NCBI GenBank assembly: GCA_029552945.1
Contig: JAKPDD010000032.1
Span: 1-64,000 of the forward strand
DNA: 64,000 nt
Source of the DNA: Spirochaetota bacterium
GTDB taxonomy: Bacteria; Spirochaetota; GWB1-36-13; JAKPDD01
Direction: 5' to 3'
The notes under the pieces were generated by a model. That model saw only the letters and a list, made by a program, of their open reading frames with translations. It made no database searches and was not told the origin of the DNA. Below are positions 60,739-64,000 of the stretch, one piece after another. The position numbers and the translations under genes are program-made. Position 1 is the first letter of the stretch; each line of letters starts with the position of its first letter.

Positions 60739-61203
60739 TTGCAGTATAAGGACGTTTTTTTAGAGGTTTTATCTAAATGTTTGGAAGAATTAACCGGTCT
60801 TGAGTTTTTACTTGAATACCAAGGGCAAGACAGTAAGTTTATTTCTAAAAAAGATATAACAAGCCAGATAAGTATTTTTGGACCTGAACATGAAGGAATG
60901 CTAATAATAAATATTGACAAAAATGATATAAACCTACTTTATAAAAAAATTGAAAACGATGAACTTGAAGAGGATGGCTTTTTAATAGAAGACTTCCTTG
61001 GTGAACTTACAAATATAATAAGTGGAAAGTTTATAGAGTTTTTAGATATAGAGATAACACCTTCAATACCATTTATACACTTTGGGAAAATAGAATATTC
61101 AACAATGAGAAAAAACAATTTTGATATAATAAACATACGTCAAAAAGATGGGATAAACTTTTTCGTATATATTTATCTTACAGAACTCGAAAAGGACTTT
61201 TAA
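60739..61203 (+). CDS. CheX-like (chemotaxis phosphatase family) protein
   Basis: FLIEDFLGELTNIISGKFIEFL (ExxN motif and CheX-like layout); TTG start. Confidence 0.68.
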   Translation: MQYKDVFLEVLSKCLEELTGLEFLLEYQGQDSKFISKKDITSQISIFGPEHEGMLIINIDKNDINLLYKKIENDELEEDGFLIEDFLGELTNIISGKFIEFLDIEITPSIPFIHFGKIEYSTMRKNNFDIINIRQKDGINFFVYIYLTELEKDF

Positions 61204-61209
61204 AAAATT

Positions 61210-61644
61210 ATGAGACCATCATGGGACAACTATTTTTTAGAAATAGCAAAAGTTGTTTCATCAAGATCAACTTGTCTTAGAAAAAAAGTCGGTGCAGTAA
61301 TCGTAGATCCTTACAATAAAATAAAATCCACAGGATATAATGGCACACCTCATGGAGTAGAAAGCTGTATAGAAAAAGGGTTTTGTTACAGAGAAGCCAA
61401 TAATATAAAAAGTGGTACAATGTATGAAACATGTAGATCAATACATGCTGAACAGAATGCTATAATACAAGCTGGCGAAGATAAGTCAAGAGGTGGAACC
61501 ATCTACATCTATGGCCATGACTTTATATGTGTTCTATGTAAAAGATTTATAGTTCAAGCTGGACTAAAAAGAGCAGTATTAAAAAAAGATGACTTAAGCC
61601 CAATAATATCATTTAATACCCATGACTGGATAAAAGATCTATGA
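61210..61644 (+). CDS. dCMP deaminase / ComEB-like cytidine deaminase family
   Basis: SRSTCLRKKVGAVIVDPYNKIKSTGYNGTPHG, IHAEQNAIIQAG, CVLCKRFIVQAG. Confidence 0.93.
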   Translation: MRPSWDNYFLEIAKVVSSRSTCLRKKVGAVIVDPYNKIKSTGYNGTPHGVESCIEKGFCYREANNIKSGTMYETCRSIHAEQNAIIQAGEDKSRGGTIYIYGHDFICVLCKRFIVQAGLKRAVLKKDDLSPIISFNTHDWIKDL

Positions 61645-62135
61645 GACTATATCTTATTGGATATAGGGGTTCAGGAAAAAGCAGTGTGTCTCAAAAACTA
61701 AGTGAGGCAATAAACCTGCAGATATACTCAATAGATAAAATAATCGAAAATAGAGAAAAAAAAGATATAACAAGCATAGTAGAGGAAAATGGCTGGGAAT
61801 ACTTTAGAAATATAGAGACCTCTATATTATATGAAATCTCAAGAAAAGATAACTGTATAATAGATTGTGGCGGGGGCATAATAGAAAAAAAAGAAAACAG
61901 AGAAATTTTAAAAAAAGAAAAGTATGTATTTTTTCTCTATGTTGAAGTAGAAACAATAAAAAAAAGACTAAAAGATAAAAAAGATAGACCATCACTTACT
62001 GGAAAAGACTTTATAAAAGAGATAGAAGAGGTTTATTCAAGAAGAATACCATTATATAAAGAAGTTGCAAACTTTATAATTGATGCCAATAGATCATTAG
62101 ATGAGATTGTCGGAGATATAATAAAAATCATTTAA
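61641..62135 (+). CDS. aroK: Shikimate kinase
   Basis: LIGYRGSGKSSVSQKLSEAI, CGGGII, KDRPSL. Confidence 0.9.
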   Translation: MRLYLIGYRGSGKSSVSQKLSEAINLQIYSIDKIIENREKKDITSIVEENGWEYFRNIETSILYEISRKDNCIIDCGGGIIEKKENREILKKEKYVFFLYVEVETIKKRLKDKKDRPSLTGKDFIKEIEEVYSRRIPLYKEVANFIIDANRSLDEIVGDIIKII

Positions 62136-62216
62136 AAACTTTTGTTTTTAAATCAGTTTATGTTATTCTTAATAATAAACAATAAAAAAATGCAAAATAA
62201 GACCAGGAGGATTGAG

Positions 62217-63188
62217 ATGAAAAAAATAATAGTATTTATAATGTTAATAGTTTACTCAGGGTTGAGTGCACAGGATATTATAGGAAAAGTAATATTTAAA
62301 GTTGGTAGTTGTAAACTAGAAAAAGGTCAAAATCTTAATGTAAATAATAAAATAAAAGAAGGAGATGTTATAATCACAGGTAAGTCATCAATATTAAAAA
62401 TTGAGTTGAATAATGGTTCTGTTATCAAAATAATGCCAAACTCAAAAATAATTGTTAATATAATAAAAACAAACAAGGAAAACAGGTATGCATTTGGTGT
62501 AATAAATGGTGCTATAGACTCAGGAGTTGAGAAAATTAATGAAAAAGGATATTATAGAGTATACACCCCAACAGCAGTAGCAGGTGTAAGAGGTACATCA
62601 TTTACAGTTATGGTTGTAAATGGAAAGTCAAGTATAATAGTAAAAAGTGGAAAAGTTATTGTTGATAACGATAAAAAACAAATAGAAGTTACTCCTAATA
62701 TAAAAGTCACAATAGAAATAAATGGTGAATTAGAAAAAGACAAAGAAGAAAAAATAGATGAAGAAAAAGACTATGAAGAATTTACTAAAAAAACAGAAGA
62801 TGTTAAGGCAGAAAATATAGAAGATACATATTCAAAACTATCAGAAATAGAAAAAAAGAACAATCAGAGATTAGAACAACTTAAAGCAAAAGATAAGTTA
62901 ACAGAGGAAGAATTAGATGAAATTGAATACCTTTATCAGAAAACAGTAAGTCAATCAAAAGGTTTATATACACTATCAGAAACAATATTTAAAAAATACA
63001 AAGATAATCCTTTAGTCAAAAGAAACTTTTATCAGGTTCAATCAACATTAAAAACAATAGAAGATCAAATAAAAGATATGGATGAGTTTATAGAAAAGAT
63101 GTCAAAAGAGATAGAAGAGTTTACAGAAAAAACATCACAGGATATAGATGACCTTGAAAAAAACTTTATAAAAAAGAAAAATAAATAA
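62217..63188 (+). CDS. Exported FecR-domain protein with C-terminal coiled-coil
   Basis: Signal peptide MKKIIVFIMLIVYSGLSA; IIGKVIFKVGSCKL..GDVIITGKSSILKIELNNGSVIKI..TPTAVAGVRGTSFTV; ATG 62217 after aggagg. Confidence 0.88.
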   Translation: MKKIIVFIMLIVYSGLSAQDIIGKVIFKVGSCKLEKGQNLNVNNKIKEGDVIITGKSSILKIELNNGSVIKIMPNSKIIVNIIKTNKENRYAFGVINGAIDSGVEKINEKGYYRVYTPTAVAGVRGTSFTVMVVNGKSSIIVKSGKVIVDNDKKQIEVTPNIKVTIEINGELEKDKEEKIDEEKDYEEFTKKTEDVKAENIEDTYSKLSEIEKKNNQRLEQLKAKDKLTEEELDEIEYLYQKTVSQSKGLYTLSETIFKKYKDNPLVKRNFYQVQSTLKTIEDQIKDMDEFIEKMSKEIEEFTEKTSQDIDDLEKNFIKKKNK

Positions 63189-63192
63189 AACT

Positions 63193-63219
63193 AAAAAGGG
63201 GGAGGACCCCTTTCTTTTT
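63193..63219 (+). terminator. Rho-independent terminator after FecR-domain gene
   Basis: aaaaagggg-gagga-cccctttctttttag. Confidence 0.75.
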
Positions 63220-63368
63220 AGATTATTAGGTTAATAATAAAATTTTATTACAAAATTTAAATCTATAATTAAATGACATTAAGACTCAGATTTTAAATCA
63301 AAAAATATTATCCATATTGTAATATTTTTTGTTATTATTATAATATAATTATACATTTATAGGAAGTG

Positions 63369-64000
63369 ATGAAACTGAAAAAAGAAAAATTATTAACTTA
63401 CCTTATTTTATTATTTATTATAACAATAAACAATTGTCAATCAAAAAATCCATTTTACGGAATAGATGGTGAAGATAAGAGTGGGCCAGACATATATGTG
63501 GATTATCCCCCACCCGGGTCTCTTATTACAAGTACATTCACAATTATAGGAAGAGCAAAGGATAAGGGTGGGGATAACACAGTATTAAAAATTGAAATAA
63601 GTCTTGATAATGGTAATACATGGAATCTGGCAGGTGGAACAACAAACTGGTCTTATACTATAGATCCATTCTCAAGCTGGGGAATACTATCAAATCAAAT
63701 AAGGAACATATTAATCAAAGCAACAGATACAGATTACAAAAGAAATACAAATACAATAACAGTAAGTTACATTGTAAATAACACAAATCCAGATCTTTTA
63801 GGAAGTATAAAGGATTCAAATGATACTATAAAATATGATGGAACAGCAGGTTATGATGGATATCACAATAGTGCTGAAGGCAATACTATAAAATATGTAT
63901 GGGACAATATTCCAGGTGCACAAGGATATGAGATGACACTTTACAACATAACTGACAATCTATCTGCTATTGTCTCAATAGACACCCCAACACCAGGATC
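63369..64000 (+). CDS. Putative lipoprotein with Ig/FN3-like extracellular modules, 3'-truncated by window edge
   Basis: Open frame ATG 63369 to window end (not in ORF track): MKLKKEKLLTYLILLFIITINNCQSKN...; IEISLDNGNTWNLAGGTTNWSYTID. Confidence 0.75.
   Translation, partial: MKLKKEKLLTYLILLFIITINNCQSKNPFYGIDGEDKSGPDIYVDYPPPGSLITSTFTIIGRAKDKGGDNTVLKIEISLDNGNTWNLAGGTTNWSYTIDPFSSWGILSNQIRNILIKATDTDYKRNTNTITVSYIVNNTNPDLLGSIKDSNDTIKYDGTAGYDGYHNSAEGNTIKYVWDNIPGAQGYEMTLYNITDNLSAIVSIDTPTPG

Overview
The window is an AT-rich, gene-dense chromosomal segment that looks like an anaerobic spirochaete. The evidence is the FlaB-type periplasmic flagellin at the 5' edge, FliA/WhiG sigma, bactofilin, MCP, CheX-like proteins and c-di-GMP proteins. 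I assigned about 57 protein-coding genes plus RNase P RNA (rnpB, minus strand, 5241-5578). I saw no CRISPR array, IS element, prophage, tRNA or rRNA. Most content is housekeeping: rnr, rlmD-like, galU, ftsH, argS, rpmE, dnaX-ybaB-recR, nnrE/D, ilvD, ackA, polA, fliA, aroK. The observations most worth a second look are: (1) a 12-nt poly-G tract (minus strand) in the apparent 17-18 bp spacer of a TTGACT/AGTAAT-like promoter upstream of a rhodanese gene and an MCP, a configuration expected of a phase-variable promoter; (2) a MASE3-type histidine kinase split by a 1-nt frameshift in an A7/T7 homopolymer immediately before the H-box, next to a GGDEF protein whose receiver domain appears to carry Glu at the phosphoacceptor position; (3) a probable Re-citrate synthase abutting malate dehydrogenase; (4) a 1462-aa protein combining Ser/Thr kinase, ATPase, TPR, GAF and SpoIIE/PP2C phosphatase regions; (5) a tightly overlapping galU/beta-propeller/acyltransferase/unknown operon whose last member may be a degenerate DAHP/NeuB-like barrel; (6) CheX + PilZ fusion and EIIA-CBS + permease pairs. 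All assignments come from reading motifs by eye; no homology search was run.
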